Below are positions 8,401-17,024 of a DNA stretch of 64,000 bases, piece by piece. Source of the stretch: JBEBGV01 sp040081265 (GTDB lineage Bacteria; Acidobacteriota; Vicinamibacteria; Vicinamibacterales; UBA2999); NCBI GenBank assembly GCA_040081265.1, contig JBEBGV010000013.1:23422-87421 (forward strand), read 5' to 3'. Each line of letters begins with the position of its first letter. Position 1 is the first letter of the stretch. The notes under the pieces are model-generated. The model was not told the origin of the DNA. It did not search any database and saw only the letters and a list, made by a program, of their open reading frames with translations. A program made the translations under genes and the position numbers.

Positions 8401-9456
8401 CTATCTGAATCTCGCCTGCAGTTTATTGAGCTCCGCACTGCCCGGGCAGAGATCCTCGTAGGGCAGCTGGGTGAGCGGCTTCGACACGAGGTTGTTCTGC
8501 TCGTGCACGTCACTCGAATCGGGCTGCAAGTAGAGGAGGCCTGTCAGCACCTCTCCCTCACGGGCGCGTTCGCGGATGTAGGCGTAGGCACGATCGCGAT
8601 CGGCGTGGTCGTAGTCCTCGGCCAGCTTGCGCAGGCGCACCCAGCTGCCGTCGTGGAGCATGACATTCCGCACTGATCCCGGCTCGTAGTCGGTTGTGAT
8701 GGCGGGTGTGGGCGGCACGAAGTCGGCCTGCACGACCTCGACGTTCTTTTCGCGCGTGTAGGCGTAACTCTTCGTCGACCCTTCATGGTCGTTGAAGGTG
8801 ACACACGGCGAGATGACGTCCACAAACGCGAAGCCCTTGTGCCGCAAACCCGCCTTCAGGATCGGCACGAGCTGCGCTTTATCGCCGGAGAAGCTCCTGG
8901 CGACGAACGTGGCACCGAGCGTCAGCGCGAGAAGTGCGCCGTCGATCGCCTCCATCGTGTTGGTCTCGCCCTTCTTGCTGGTCGAGCCCGGGTCGGCAGA
9001 CGCAGAAAACTGGCCCTTGGTCAGACCGTACACGCCGTTGTTCTCGAGCACGTAGAGCACGTTGACGTTGCGGCGGATCGCGTGCGACAGCTGCCCGAGG
9101 CCGATGGACAGCGAATCCCCGTCACCGGACACACCGATGTAGATGACGTCACCGTTGGCCGCGTTCGCTCCGGTCACAATCGCCGGCATCCGCCCGTGCA
9201 CGCTGTTGAAGCCGTGCGCCTCGCGCAGGAAGTAGGTCGGCGTCTTGGACGAGCACCCGATCCCGGACAGCTTTCCCACTTTGTGCGGGGGAATGGACAG
9301 CTCCCAGAACGCCTGGATGATCGCAGCGGTGATCGAGTCGTGGCCGCAGCCTGCGCAGAGCGTGGTGATGGCGCCCTCGTAGTCGCGTCGAACGAGGCCA
9401 ATCTCGTTCTTCTGCAGCGCCGGGTGATGAATTCTGGGTTTCGCTATGTAAGTCAT
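8401..9456 (-). CDS. korB: 2-oxoacid:ferredoxin oxidoreductase, beta subunit
   Basis: A 351-residue thiamine-diphosphate-binding subunit. Motifs: LCAGCGHDSI near the N-terminus, GKLSGIGCSSKTP, the TPP/Mg motif GDGDSLSIGLGQLSHAIRRN with NNGVYGLTKGQ, and VISPCVTFND. With the alpha-gamma subunit it oxidatively decarboxylates 2-oxoglutarate or another 2-oxoacid to the acyl-CoA, reducing ferredoxin. Its ATG overlaps the stop of the alpha-gamma gene by 4 nt, so they are co-translated. The choice of 2-oxoglutarate over pyruvate or another 2-oxoacid is by overall resemblance and is not certain. Confidence 0.9.
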   Translation of the reverse strand: MTYIAKPRIHHPALQKNEIGLVRRDYEGAITTLCAGCGHDSITAAIIQAFWELSIPPHKVGKLSGIGCSSKTPTYFLREAHGFNSVHGRMPAIVTGANAANGDVIYIGVSGDGDSLSIGLGQLSHAIRRNVNVLYVLENNGVYGLTKGQFSASADPGSTSKKGETNTMEAIDGALLALTLGATFVARSFSGDKAQLVPILKAGLRHKGFAFVDVISPCVTFNDHEGSTKSYAYTREKNVEVVQADFVPPTPAITTDYEPGSVRNVMLHDGSWVRLRKLAEDYDHADRDRAYAYIRERAREGEVLTGLLYLQPDSSDVHEQNNLVSKPLTQLPYEDLCPGSAELNKLQARFR

Positions 9457-11249
9457 GCCGCCTTCTCGACCTTGGCCTTGACACCAGTAATGACGTGCTG
9501 GGCGCTGACCGGAAATCCACCGTTGTAGCGCACCGATTCCATTTTTGCCCCCGACACGCCGGTCTCGAGCAACAGCAGGTTGCGCAGCTGCCCGTCGCGG
9601 TTCTGTTCAACGATGAAGTTGACGTCGTGGGATTCGAGGAACTTCGCGACATCCTCCCCGAACGGAAAGCCGCGCACGCGCATGTAGTCGAGCGCGATCC
9701 CGTCCTTCGCAAGCAGGTCCAGCGCTTCGACGCACGCGCCGTGGCAGCCGCCGACGGTGACGATGCCCATCTTGGCGCCCGGAGCAGTCTTGACTACCGG
9801 CTGGGGCACGAAGCGCGCCGCGCGCTGAATCTTGCGGTCCAGCCGCTCCATGACTTCGTTGTACTCCTCACCGTCCTCAGTGTACCCGCCGAACTTGTTG
9901 TGGCCGGACCCGCGGGTGAAGTACGCACCCTTGGGATGGACGCCCGGCAACGTTCGATACGGAATCCCGTCGCCATCCACGTCAAGGTAGCGATAGAACG
10001 ACTTGGCAGCCTCGAGTTCCTCTGCGGAGAGAACCTTGCCACGATCCGGCCGGTAGGCATCGTCCCAGGTGAGCTTCGGGATCATCCAGTCGTTCATGCC
10101 GATGTCGAGGTCGCTCAGCACGAAGACCGGCGTCTGGAACCGCTCGGCCAGGTCGAAGGCCTTGACGGCAAATTCGAAGGCCTCACGCGGGTCCGACGGA
10201 TAGATGCAGATGTGCTTGGTGTCGCCGTGTGACGCGTAGGCGCAAAGCATCAGATCGCCCTGCTGGGTCCGCGTCGGCATGCCGGTGGACGGTCCCGTTC
10301 GCTGCACGTCGAAGATCACGGCGGGCACCTCGGCGTAGTAACCGAGGCCGATGAACTCGCTCATCAGCGAGATGCCTGGGCCGGACGTGGGCGTAAACGC
10401 TCGAGCACCCGCCCACGATGCACCGATCACCATGCCAATCGCTGCCAGCTCATCTTCGGCCTGAAGAATCGCGAAGCGGTTCCGGTTGGTGTCGGGCTCC
10501 TTGCGGAACTTCTGACAGAAGCCTTTGAAGCCCTCCATCAGCGAGGTGGCGGGCGTAATCGGGTACCACGCACCAACCGTGGCGCCGGCATACACGCAGC
10601 CGAGGGCCGCAGCGGTGTTCCCGTCGATGAGGATCGCGTCCTTCGTCTTGTCCATCGGCGCCAGGTGAATCGGGAGGGGACAGTCGAAGTGTTCCTTCGC
10701 GTAGTTATAGCCGAGGTCAACGGCCTTCTGGTTCGAGTCCATCAGCGCCGGCTTCTTCGAGAACTTTTCCTTGAGCAGGGCACGAATCACGTCCGTGTCG
10801 AAGTCGAGCAGGGCCGCGAGCGCGCCCGCATAGGCGATGTTCTTCATGAGGATGCGCTCGCGCACGCCCTTGAAGGCGTCATTGCACATCTCCGCGAGCG
10901 GGATGCCCAGATAGGTCACGTCCTGACGATGCAGGCGCTTGTCGAAGGGCCACGTCGAGTCGTAGAGCAGCCATCCACCCTGGCGAACCTCGTTCACATC
11001 ACGCTGATAGGTCGCCGGGTTAAGGGTCAGCATCAGGTCGAACGTCGGTGTCCGCGCCGTGTAGCCGTGCTTGTTGACCCTGATCTCGTACCAGGTCGGA
11101 AGGCCCTGAATATTCGAAGGAAAGACGTTCTTGCCGGATACGGGCACGCCCATCCGGAAGATCGCCTGCATGATCAGGCCGTTCGCCGAGGCCGATCCGG
11201 TACCGTTGGCCGTGGCGATCTTGAACGCGAAATCGTTGACTCGATCCAT
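9453..11249 (-). CDS. korA: 2-oxoacid:ferredoxin oxidoreductase, fused gamma-alpha subunit
   Basis: A 598-residue fusion. Residues about 1-190 form the gamma domain (GTGSASANGLIMQAIFRMG, VFPSNIQGLPTWYEIRVN). From about 200 onward is the pyrimidine-binding alpha domain with GNTAAALGCVYAGATVGAWYPITPAT, QAEDELAAIGMVIGASWAGARAFTPTSGPGISLM, and VFDVQRTGPSTGMPTRTQQGDL, all hallmark motifs. The C-terminal transketolase-like domain (about 490-590) follows. It acts with the beta subunit encoded immediately downstream. The third gene of the set, an FAD/Fe-S protein, lies 6 nt upstream and probably handles the electrons. Confidence 0.92.
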   Translation of the reverse strand: MDRVNDFAFKIATANGTGSASANGLIMQAIFRMGVPVSGKNVFPSNIQGLPTWYEIRVNKHGYTARTPTFDLMLTLNPATYQRDVNEVRQGGWLLYDSTWPFDKRLHRQDVTYLGIPLAEMCNDAFKGVRERILMKNIAYAGALAALLDFDTDVIRALLKEKFSKKPALMDSNQKAVDLGYNYAKEHFDCPLPIHLAPMDKTKDAILIDGNTAAALGCVYAGATVGAWYPITPATSLMEGFKGFCQKFRKEPDTNRNRFAILQAEDELAAIGMVIGASWAGARAFTPTSGPGISLMSEFIGLGYYAEVPAVIFDVQRTGPSTGMPTRTQQGDLMLCAYASHGDTKHICIYPSDPREAFEFAVKAFDLAERFQTPVFVLSDLDIGMNDWMIPKLTWDDAYRPDRGKVLSAEELEAAKSFYRYLDVDGDGIPYRTLPGVHPKGAYFTRGSGHNKFGGYTEDGEEYNEVMERLDRKIQRAARFVPQPVVKTAPGAKMGIVTVGGCHGACVEALDLLAKDGIALDYMRVRGFPFGEDVAKFLESHDVNFIVEQNRDGQLRNLLLLETGVSGAKMESVRYNGGFPVSAQHVITGVKAKVEKAA

Positions 11250-11255
11250 GAGGTC

Positions 11256-13046
11256 CTAGACAGCCGTGAGCTGGATGATATTTCCGGTAGCGTTCGGGAT
11301 CGTGATGAGCGCCTTTCGCATGTCCCATGCGTAGGTCGGACAACGCTCCGCGCACAACCCGCAGTGCAGGCAGACGTTCTCGTCCTTGACCATCACGCGC
11401 CCTGTCTGCTTCAGTCCCCCTGACACGAACAGCGCCTGTGTCTCATTATCGGCTGGCGCGTTGAGCCGCGCTCTCATGTCGGGTTCGTCGGCGTTGGGGA
11501 CGATGGTCAGGCAGTCAGTCGGACAGATATCCACGCAGGCGTCGCACTCGATGCACAGCGAGTCGGTGAAGTGCGTCTGCACGTCGCAGTTCAGGCACCG
11601 TTCCACCTCGGCCGCGGTCTGCTCGGCCGTGAAACCGGTCTCCACCTCGGTCGTCATGTTCTTGAACCGAAGGGGCATCTCGACGTGGATCATCTTCTGC
11701 CGCTGGACCGGGTTGTAGTTGTTGCTATATGCCCACTCGTGCAGGCCCATTTTCGTGCTGGTGAGCGTGACACCCTGCGGCGGACGCTCGGTCACCGGCA
11801 CGCCCATGCAGTGGTTGTGAATCGAAATCGCGGCCTGGTGCCCATGCTCGACCGCCCAGATGATGTTCGCCGGTCCGAACGCCGCGTCACCGCCAAAAAA
11901 CACTCCGGGGCGCGTGGACATGAACGTCTTCTTGTCCACGACGGGCATGTCCCACTTGCCGAATTCGATGCCCATGTCGCGTTCGATCCATGGGAACGCG
12001 TTGTCCTGGCCAATGGCCAGAACCACGGCGTCGCACGGGATGACCTCGCGCCCGATTACCTCCTGCTTGAGGCCTGAGGCGGTCTCTTCTGAGCGGAACT
12101 TGTCGAACTCCATGCCGGTCAGCTTCCCGTCTTCGATGATGAAGCGAATCGGCTGAAGGTTCTCGAGGATCTCGACGGTCTCCTCTTCGGCGTCCTCCAG
12201 TTCCCAGGGTGACGCCTTGAAGTACTTGCGCGTCTTGCGCGCGATTACCTTGACGTCGGTCGCACCAAGCCGTTTGGCTGACCGGCAGCAATCCATGGCG
12301 GTGTTGCCGACGCCGATGATCACCACACGCTTTCCGACCGACTCAACGTGACCGAAGTGAATCGACTCGAGCCATTCGATGCCGATGAAGATCTGGTCGC
12401 TGTCGCGACGACCGGGGATATCGAGTTCCTTGCCCTTGGGAGCCCCGCTGCCCACGAACACGGCGTCGTACTCACCACTGTCGGCCAGCGCCTTGAGACT
12501 TGCGACCGGCGAGTTGTAGCGGACGTCGACCCCCATATCCACGACGTAGCCAATCTCATCGTCGAGCACCTGCTCGGGGAGGCGGAATGAGGGAATGTTG
12601 ATGCGCATCAGACCACCGGCCCTGGGAAGCTTCTCGAAGACCGTGACCTCGTAGCCGAGGGGCATGAGATCGTTGGCGACGGTCAGCGAGGCGGGGCCGG
12701 CGCCAATGAGTGCGACTTTCTTCCCGTTCTTTTCCTTTGGCGCGGTCGGAATGAGGTGCTTTACCTCATCGCGCTGGTCGGCCGCCACGCGCTTGAGGCG
12801 ACAGATGGCCACGGGCTTTCCATCGAGCCTGGTGCGTCGGCAGGCTGGTTCGCAGGGGCGGTCGCAGGTGCGGCCGAGGATGCCGGGAAAGACGTTGGAG
12901 TCCCGATTCACCAGGTAGGCTTCGGTGAAACGGCCCTGCGCGATCAGACGAATATACTCGGGGACGTTTGTGTGGGCCGGGCAGGCCCATTGGCAATCAA
13001 CGACCTTGTGAAAGTAATCCGGGTTCCCGACGTTGGTTGGCTGCAT
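11256..13046 (-). CDS. GltD-like FAD/NAD(P) oxidoreductase with [4Fe-4S] ferredoxin domains
   Basis: A 596-residue protein of the glutamate-synthase small-subunit/DPD family. The N-terminal Fe-S region has CQWACPAHTNVPEYI and GRTCDRPCEPACRR; then an FAD-binding GAGPASLTVA motif, a disulphide-reductase-like core, an NAD(P)-binding IIGVGNTAMDCCRSA segment and GGDAAFGPANIIWAVEHG. The C-terminus carries two 4Fe-4S motifs, CIECDACVDICPTDC and CLHCGLCAERCPT. In this operon it probably passes electrons between NAD(P)H and ferredoxin for the 2-oxoacid oxidoreductase. It is not a classical GltD, because there is no gltB nearby. ATG at 13044-13046. Confidence 0.85.
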   Translation of the reverse strand: MQPTNVGNPDYFHKVVDCQWACPAHTNVPEYIRLIAQGRFTEAYLVNRDSNVFPGILGRTCDRPCEPACRRTRLDGKPVAICRLKRVAADQRDEVKHLIPTAPKEKNGKKVALIGAGPASLTVANDLMPLGYEVTVFEKLPRAGGLMRINIPSFRLPEQVLDDEIGYVVDMGVDVRYNSPVASLKALADSGEYDAVFVGSGAPKGKELDIPGRRDSDQIFIGIEWLESIHFGHVESVGKRVVIIGVGNTAMDCCRSAKRLGATDVKVIARKTRKYFKASPWELEDAEEETVEILENLQPIRFIIEDGKLTGMEFDKFRSEETASGLKQEVIGREVIPCDAVVLAIGQDNAFPWIERDMGIEFGKWDMPVVDKKTFMSTRPGVFFGGDAAFGPANIIWAVEHGHQAAISIHNHCMGVPVTERPPQGVTLTSTKMGLHEWAYSNNYNPVQRQKMIHVEMPLRFKNMTTEVETGFTAEQTAAEVERCLNCDVQTHFTDSLCIECDACVDICPTDCLTIVPNADEPDMRARLNAPADNETQALFVSGGLKQTGRVMVKDENVCLHCGLCAERCPTYAWDMRKALITIPNATGNIIQLTAV

Positions 13047-13065
13047 CGGGCGCCATTATAGGAGA

Positions 13066-14364
13066 TTATCCTTCCTCCCAGCGGAATCGGGAGAACGCGA
13101 TCGCGGCAAACAGCATGGCGAAGCCGCAGAGAACCAGCGTCGGCATCAGGGCTGCGTTCAGGCCGAGACCCCGCCACGTCATCGCGTCGAACCCATCAAC
13201 GGCCCATCGCACCGGCACCACGCGGGTCGCCTCCTGAAGCCAGGCCGGGAAGACGAACGTCGGAACCCAGGCTCCACCCAGCATGACCATCATCAACACG
13301 GCCAGAGTCGTGATGCCCCGCGCCGTTGCCGGTGAGTTGCCGAGGGCGGCCACCAGCAGGCCGAAGGTCGAGGCCATCAGGGCGCAGCCGATCGCGATGA
13401 GGACGAAGCCTCCTACACTCCCGTTGACCCGCACGCCAAACACGACCATGGCGAACGCGAAGGACACAAACAGGATCAGCAGTGAGATGAGCGCACCGCT
13501 CGCCACCTTGGCTGACAGCAGGGTGGCTTTCGACACCGGCGCGCTCCGCAGCCTCCTCCACAGCCCGCGTTGACGCTCGAGCAGCATTTCGACGCCGAGA
13601 CTCGCCATGGCAAAGAGCAGGAACTGAATGGCCATTCCCGCGAACGAGTGGGCATATCCGTTGTACTCGGCGTTCTCGCCCGACGTGATCGCCTGCTCGC
13701 GCACGACGTACGGCATCGTGAGGCCTTGCGGCGGCTCACCCGCGGGCGAGTCGTTACGCTGGAGGTTGAACTGCCCGACAGCTGTAAGCAGCGTCGTCAG
13801 GCGCTGCCGTTCTTCTTCCGGCATGGTGGTCGACGCCTGAACCTGCGGCAGAGCCTGCTCGACCAGCCGCTGCCCCTCAGCCCCCCCGAACATCTCGCGG
13901 CTGACCGCCTGCATGACGTGCTGGGTGAGCACCCCGCGCACCATCGCCAGCTCCATCCGCTTCGAGGGATCGAAGAGCAGGTCGAGGGACGGCTGCTCCG
14001 CTCCCGCGAGGAAAGCCAGCCCCGCCGCGTCCCCGAAACCGGGAGGAATGACCACTGCGACCGGAATCTCCCCCACCCTCACAGATGCTCGAGCCTGGAC
14101 CTCATCCGGTGTCGTGACCGCCAGATCTTCGTCGGCCTGCGCGCCAGAAACGATACCCCTCGAGATGACGCTCCTGTCGACGTCCACGATCGCCACGGCG
14201 ATGCGGGTCGGCTGCGAGTCACCGCCGGTGCCGGAAAAGACCGCGCCAAAGAAGGACGCGATCGCAATCGGGGCGACAAAGCTGACGATCACGGAGCGGC
14301 GATCGCTGAAGAAAATCAGAAGGTCCTTCCGGACCATCGCGAAGAATGGAATCAGCGCCATCAA
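13066..14364 (-). CDS. ABC-2 type transporter permease
   Basis: A 432-residue membrane protein with the ABC-2 (YhhJ/DrrB-like) plan: one N-terminal membrane helix (about 20-45, FSDRRSVIVSFVAPIAIASFFGAVFSG), a large extracytoplasmic domain to about 210, then five or six C-terminal membrane helices (SFAGMAIQFLLFAMASLGVEMLLE, ALISLLILFVSFAFAMVVFG, and following). It forms the channel of an exporter with the ATPase encoded immediately upstream, whose stop overlaps this start by 4 nt. The substrate cannot be told. Confidence 0.88.
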   Translation of the reverse strand: MMALIPFFAMVRKDLLIFFSDRRSVIVSFVAPIAIASFFGAVFSGTGGDSQPTRIAVAIVDVDRSVISRGIVSGAQADEDLAVTTPDEVQARASVRVGEIPVAVVIPPGFGDAAGLAFLAGAEQPSLDLLFDPSKRMELAMVRGVLTQHVMQAVSREMFGGAEGQRLVEQALPQVQASTTMPEEERQRLTTLLTAVGQFNLQRNDSPAGEPPQGLTMPYVVREQAITSGENAEYNGYAHSFAGMAIQFLLFAMASLGVEMLLERQRGLWRRLRSAPVSKATLLSAKVASGALISLLILFVSFAFAMVVFGVRVNGSVGGFVLIAIGCALMASTFGLLVAALGNSPATARGITTLAVLMMVMLGGAWVPTFVFPAWLQEATRVVPVRWAVDGFDAMTWRGLGLNAALMPTLVLCGFAMLFAAIAFSRFRWEEG

Positions 14365-15101
14365 TCTCGCAGGCTCCTTCCCGTCAGGCCCAGAAACACC
14401 GCCTCGAGAGTCCGGCCGCCCGGTGCATCTGGCACCAGCGCCTTCAGGCCGGCAAGCGTGTCGTTGGCGACGATGGCGCCGTGATCCATCACCACGACGC
14501 GATCGGCGAGGCGCTCGACTTCTTCCATGTAGTGGGTCGTGTACAGCAGGGCCTTGCCCTGACCTTTCAGGAACTCGAGGTTCTCGAAGATGGCATTGCG
14601 GCTCTGGGGATCCACGCCCACCGTGGGCTCGTCGAGGAGCAGGATGTCAGGGTTGTGCAGAAGGCCGGCGGCCAGATTGAGACGCCGTTTCATCCCGCCG
14701 CTGTAGTGTTTGATGCGCTCGGTGGCGCGATCGGTGAGGCCAACCAGTCCGAGCGCGGAGTGGATCGCCCCGTCCAGCGGCTTGCCGCTCAGGCCGTAGA
14801 GGGCCCCGAAGAATCTGAGGTTTGCGAAGGCGGACAATTCGTCGTAGAGCGCAAGGTCCTGCGGCACGAAGCCGATCTTCCGCTTCCGGGGATCGTCGTC
14901 TCCCCGGATCGGCTCGCCAGCGACGAGCACCTGTCCGGAATCCGGAGACAGGAGGCCTGCAATCAGGGAGACGGTCGTCGTCTTGCCGGCGCCGTTGGGC
15001 CCGAGCAGGCCCAGGAGCTGACCGCCAGCAATCGTGAACGAGACGTCGTTCACCGCCACCAATGCGCCGAATGATTTCCGAACGTGTCGGATGTCGAGCA
15101 C
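14361..15101 (-). CDS. ABC transporter ATP-binding protein
   Basis: A 246-residue ATPase with Walker A GPNGAGKTT, Q-loop FVPQD, signature SGGMKRRLNLAAGLL, Walker B ILLLDEPT and the H-loop in TTHYMEE. The subfamily (CcmA/YadG-like) pairs with ABC-2 permeases for export of lipids, glycans or drugs. The start is GTG at 15099-15101. It is the first gene of the two-gene exporter operon and lies just after the superoxide dismutase gene and its terminator hairpin. Confidence 0.92.
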   Translation of the reverse strand: MLDIRHVRKSFGALVAVNDVSFTIAGGQLLGLLGPNGAGKTTTVSLIAGLLSPDSGQVLVAGEPIRGDDDPRKRKIGFVPQDLALYDELSAFANLRFFGALYGLSGKPLDGAIHSALGLVGLTDRATERIKHYSGGMKRRLNLAAGLLHNPDILLLDEPTVGVDPQSRNAIFENLEFLKGQGKALLYTTHYMEEVERLADRVVVMDHGAIVANDTLAGLKALVPDAPGGRTLEAVFLGLTGRSLRD

Positions 15102-15115
15102 GGTGGCCTTAGACG

Positions 15116-15141
15116 AAGGGAACCGCCCGCGCGGTTCCCTT
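15116..15141 (-). terminator. Hairpin between sod and ABC exporter
   Basis: Perfect 11-bp stem AAGGGAACCGC / GCGGTTCCCTT with a 4-nt loop, located 5 nt downstream of the superoxide dismutase stop and 15 nt upstream of the exporter start. The T-tract is poor (CGTCTAAG), so termination strength is uncertain. Confidence 0.6.
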
Positions 15142-15145
15142 CCGG

Positions 15146-15742
15146 TCAGAGGTTCTTATTGACCTCAGCCCAGTTCACGACGCTCCACCAGGCGCCAATG
15201 TAGTCGGGTCGGCGGTTCTGGTATTTCAGGTAATAGGCGTGCTCCCAGACGTCCAGACCGAGCACAGCGTTCTTGCCATCCATCAGCGGGTTGTCCTGAT
15301 TGGCTGAACTGGTAATCGAGAGCTTCCCACCCTCGTTGATCAGCCACACCCAGCCACTGCCGAACCGCCCGGCGCCGGCCTTGCCCCACTGCTCCGTGAA
15401 CGAGTCGAAGCTGCCGAACGCGGCGTTGATGCCGTCGGCCACCTTCCCGGTCGGTGCGCCGCCGGCGTTGGGCGCCATCCACGACCAGAAGCGACTGTGG
15501 TTCCAGTGGCCGCCGCCATTGTTGCGCACGGCCGTTCTGATGTCCTCGGGCAGGCTGCTGAGCGAGCGACAGAGATCCTCAATACTCTTTCCCTGCAGGT
15601 CGGGATGCTTTTCGAGCGCAGCGTTCAAATTGTTGACGTAGGCCTGATGATGCTTCCCGTGATGGATCTGCATCGTCGTCGCGTCAATGTGTGGCTCGAG
15701 CGCCGCAAAGTCGTACGGCAGCTTCGGTAATTCGTGCGCCAT
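15146..15742 (-). CDS. Superoxide dismutase, Fe/Mn family
   Basis: A 198-residue cytoplasmic enzyme that converts superoxide to hydrogen peroxide and oxygen. Metal ligands are visible in family order: His in QIHHGKHHQAYV, His in GGGHWNHSRFW, and Asp/His in VLGLDVWEHAYYL. The Phe/Trp-lined second sphere (GWVWLINEGG) is intact. The start is the ATG at 15740-15742, giving MAHELPKLPYDF, with GAGGA 6 nt upstream; a further in-frame ATG 12 nt earlier has no such site. Whether iron or manganese is used cannot be told with confidence. Confidence 0.95.
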   Translation of the reverse strand: MAHELPKLPYDFAALEPHIDATTMQIHHGKHHQAYVNNLNAALEKHPDLQGKSIEDLCRSLSSLPEDIRTAVRNNGGGHWNHSRFWSWMAPNAGGAPTGKVADGINAAFGSFDSFTEQWGKAGAGRFGSGWVWLINEGGKLSITSSANQDNPLMDGKNAVLGLDVWEHAYYLKYQNRRPDYIGAWWSVVNWAEVNKNL

Positions 15743-15755
15743 TAATCCTCGCATT

Positions 15756-15830
15756 CGTAGGGCGGACCTTCCGCCTTCGCTGAAGCTTCGGCGGACCGCC
15801 GTAGCCCTGGCGAAGGCGGTCAGGTCCGCC
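15756..15830. repeat. Long nested inverted repeat of the GGCGGACCT family
   Basis: GGCGGACCT at 15761-15769 pairs with AGGTCCGCC at 15822-15830, and inside it CCGCCTTCGC (15771-15780) pairs with GCGAAGGCGG (15810-15819). The left end begins CGTAGGGCGG, the reverse complement of the CCGCCCTACG tail seen in copy D at 26416. It fills the gap between the nadA stop (15833) and the sod promoter region. Confidence 0.8.
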
Positions 15831-15832
15831 GG

Positions 15833-16969
15833 TCAGTGAATGGACAGCATCCTATCCAACGCCACCTTTGTCCAGTGCTTCTGCTCGTCGGGCACGACGA
15901 TCCGGTTGTGGACCCGCCCCTCGACCAGTTCTTCCAGAATCCAGAGCAGATGGTTCGGTGACACCCGGAACATCGTCGAACACAGGCACCCGAACTGATC
16001 CAGTGAGATCACCGTCCGCGCAGGAGCCACCTCATGAGCAAGTCGGTTCACGAGGTGCACCTCGGTGCCCACAGCCCAGATGGAGCCTGGCGCACTTTCC
16101 TTCACCGTCTTGATGATGTATTCGGTGCTGCCGCTGTCATCAGCAGCCTGCACGACCTCCCACGGTACCTCCGGGTGCACGATGACACGGAGGCCGGGGT
16201 GCTGCGCCCGCATCGACTCGATCTGCCTGGCCGTAAAGCGCGTGTGGACCGAGCAGTGCCCCTTCCACAGGATCATCTTCGCCTTCGCAACCTGAGCCGG
16301 CTCGAGGCCACCGAAGACTTCGTGGGGATCCCAGACCACCATCTCGTCGAGCGGGATGCCCATCTTGTAAGCGGTGTTCCGGCCAAGGTGCTGATCGGGC
16401 AGGAACAGGATCTTGCTGCCACGCGCGAAGCCCCATCGCACGCTGGCCGCGGCGTTAGACGATGTGCAGACGGTTCCGCCATGTTCGCCGACAAACGCCT
16501 TAATCGACGCAGCGGAATTGATGTAGGTCACCGGCACGACGCCGGATACCCCCATCTGGCTCAGCTCCTCCCAGCAAATCTCCAGCTGGTCAGGCTCGGC
16601 CATGTCCGCCATCGAACATCCGGCTGCAAGGTCCGGAAGAATCACCTGCTGATGCGGGGCGCAGAGCACATCGGCGCTTTCCGCCATGAAGTGCACCCCG
16701 CAGAAGACGATGTAGGCCGCGTCGGGATGCTGGGCGATCTGCCTGGCGAGCTTGAACGAGTCGCCGGTGTAGTCGGCGTACTTGATGACCTCGTCGCGCT
16801 GATAGTGATGGCCGAGGATGACGAGCTTCGCGCCAAGCGTCGCGCGGGCGGCGGTGATGCGGGCCTCCATCTCGGTGTCCGACAGACCCACGTATTTCGC
16901 GGGCAACGTCTGCCGCTCGGACAGGTTGGCCTTTTCGTAGTCGGTCAGCAGCGGAATGATGGACGTCAC
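15833..16969 (-). CDS. nadA: Quinolinate synthase NadA
   Basis: A 378-residue [4Fe-4S] enzyme that condenses iminoaspartate with dihydroxyacetone phosphate to form quinolinate in NAD synthesis. Visible are LGHHYQRDEVIKYADYTGDS, FCGVHFMAES, SMADMAEPDQ, VTYINSAASIKAFVGEHGG, VCTSSNA, FLPDQHLGRNTA and FGCLCSTMFR; the conserved cluster cysteines lie in CGVHF, VCTSS and GCLCS. The GTG at 16967-16969 is chosen because GGAGAGGAG lies 12 nt upstream and the longer frame from 17122 would run into mqnE. nadB is not in view. It follows mqnE on the same strand. Confidence 0.9.
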   Translation of the reverse strand: MTSIIPLLTDYEKANLSERQTLPAKYVGLSDTEMEARITAARATLGAKLVILGHHYQRDEVIKYADYTGDSFKLARQIAQHPDAAYIVFCGVHFMAESADVLCAPHQQVILPDLAAGCSMADMAEPDQLEICWEELSQMGVSGVVPVTYINSAASIKAFVGEHGGTVCTSSNAAASVRWGFARGSKILFLPDQHLGRNTAYKMGIPLDEMVVWDPHEVFGGLEPAQVAKAKMILWKGHCSVHTRFTARQIESMRAQHPGLRVIVHPEVPWEVVQAADDSGSTEYIIKTVKESAPGSIWAVGTEVHLVNRLAHEVAPARTVISLDQFGCLCSTMFRVSPNHLLWILEELVEGRVHNRIVVPDEQKHWTKVALDRMLSIH

Positions 16970-17024
16970 TTCAGCGTCAGGCTCCTCTCCTGCAAGTATA
17001 GGGGGACGCGACCAGATGTGCCGG

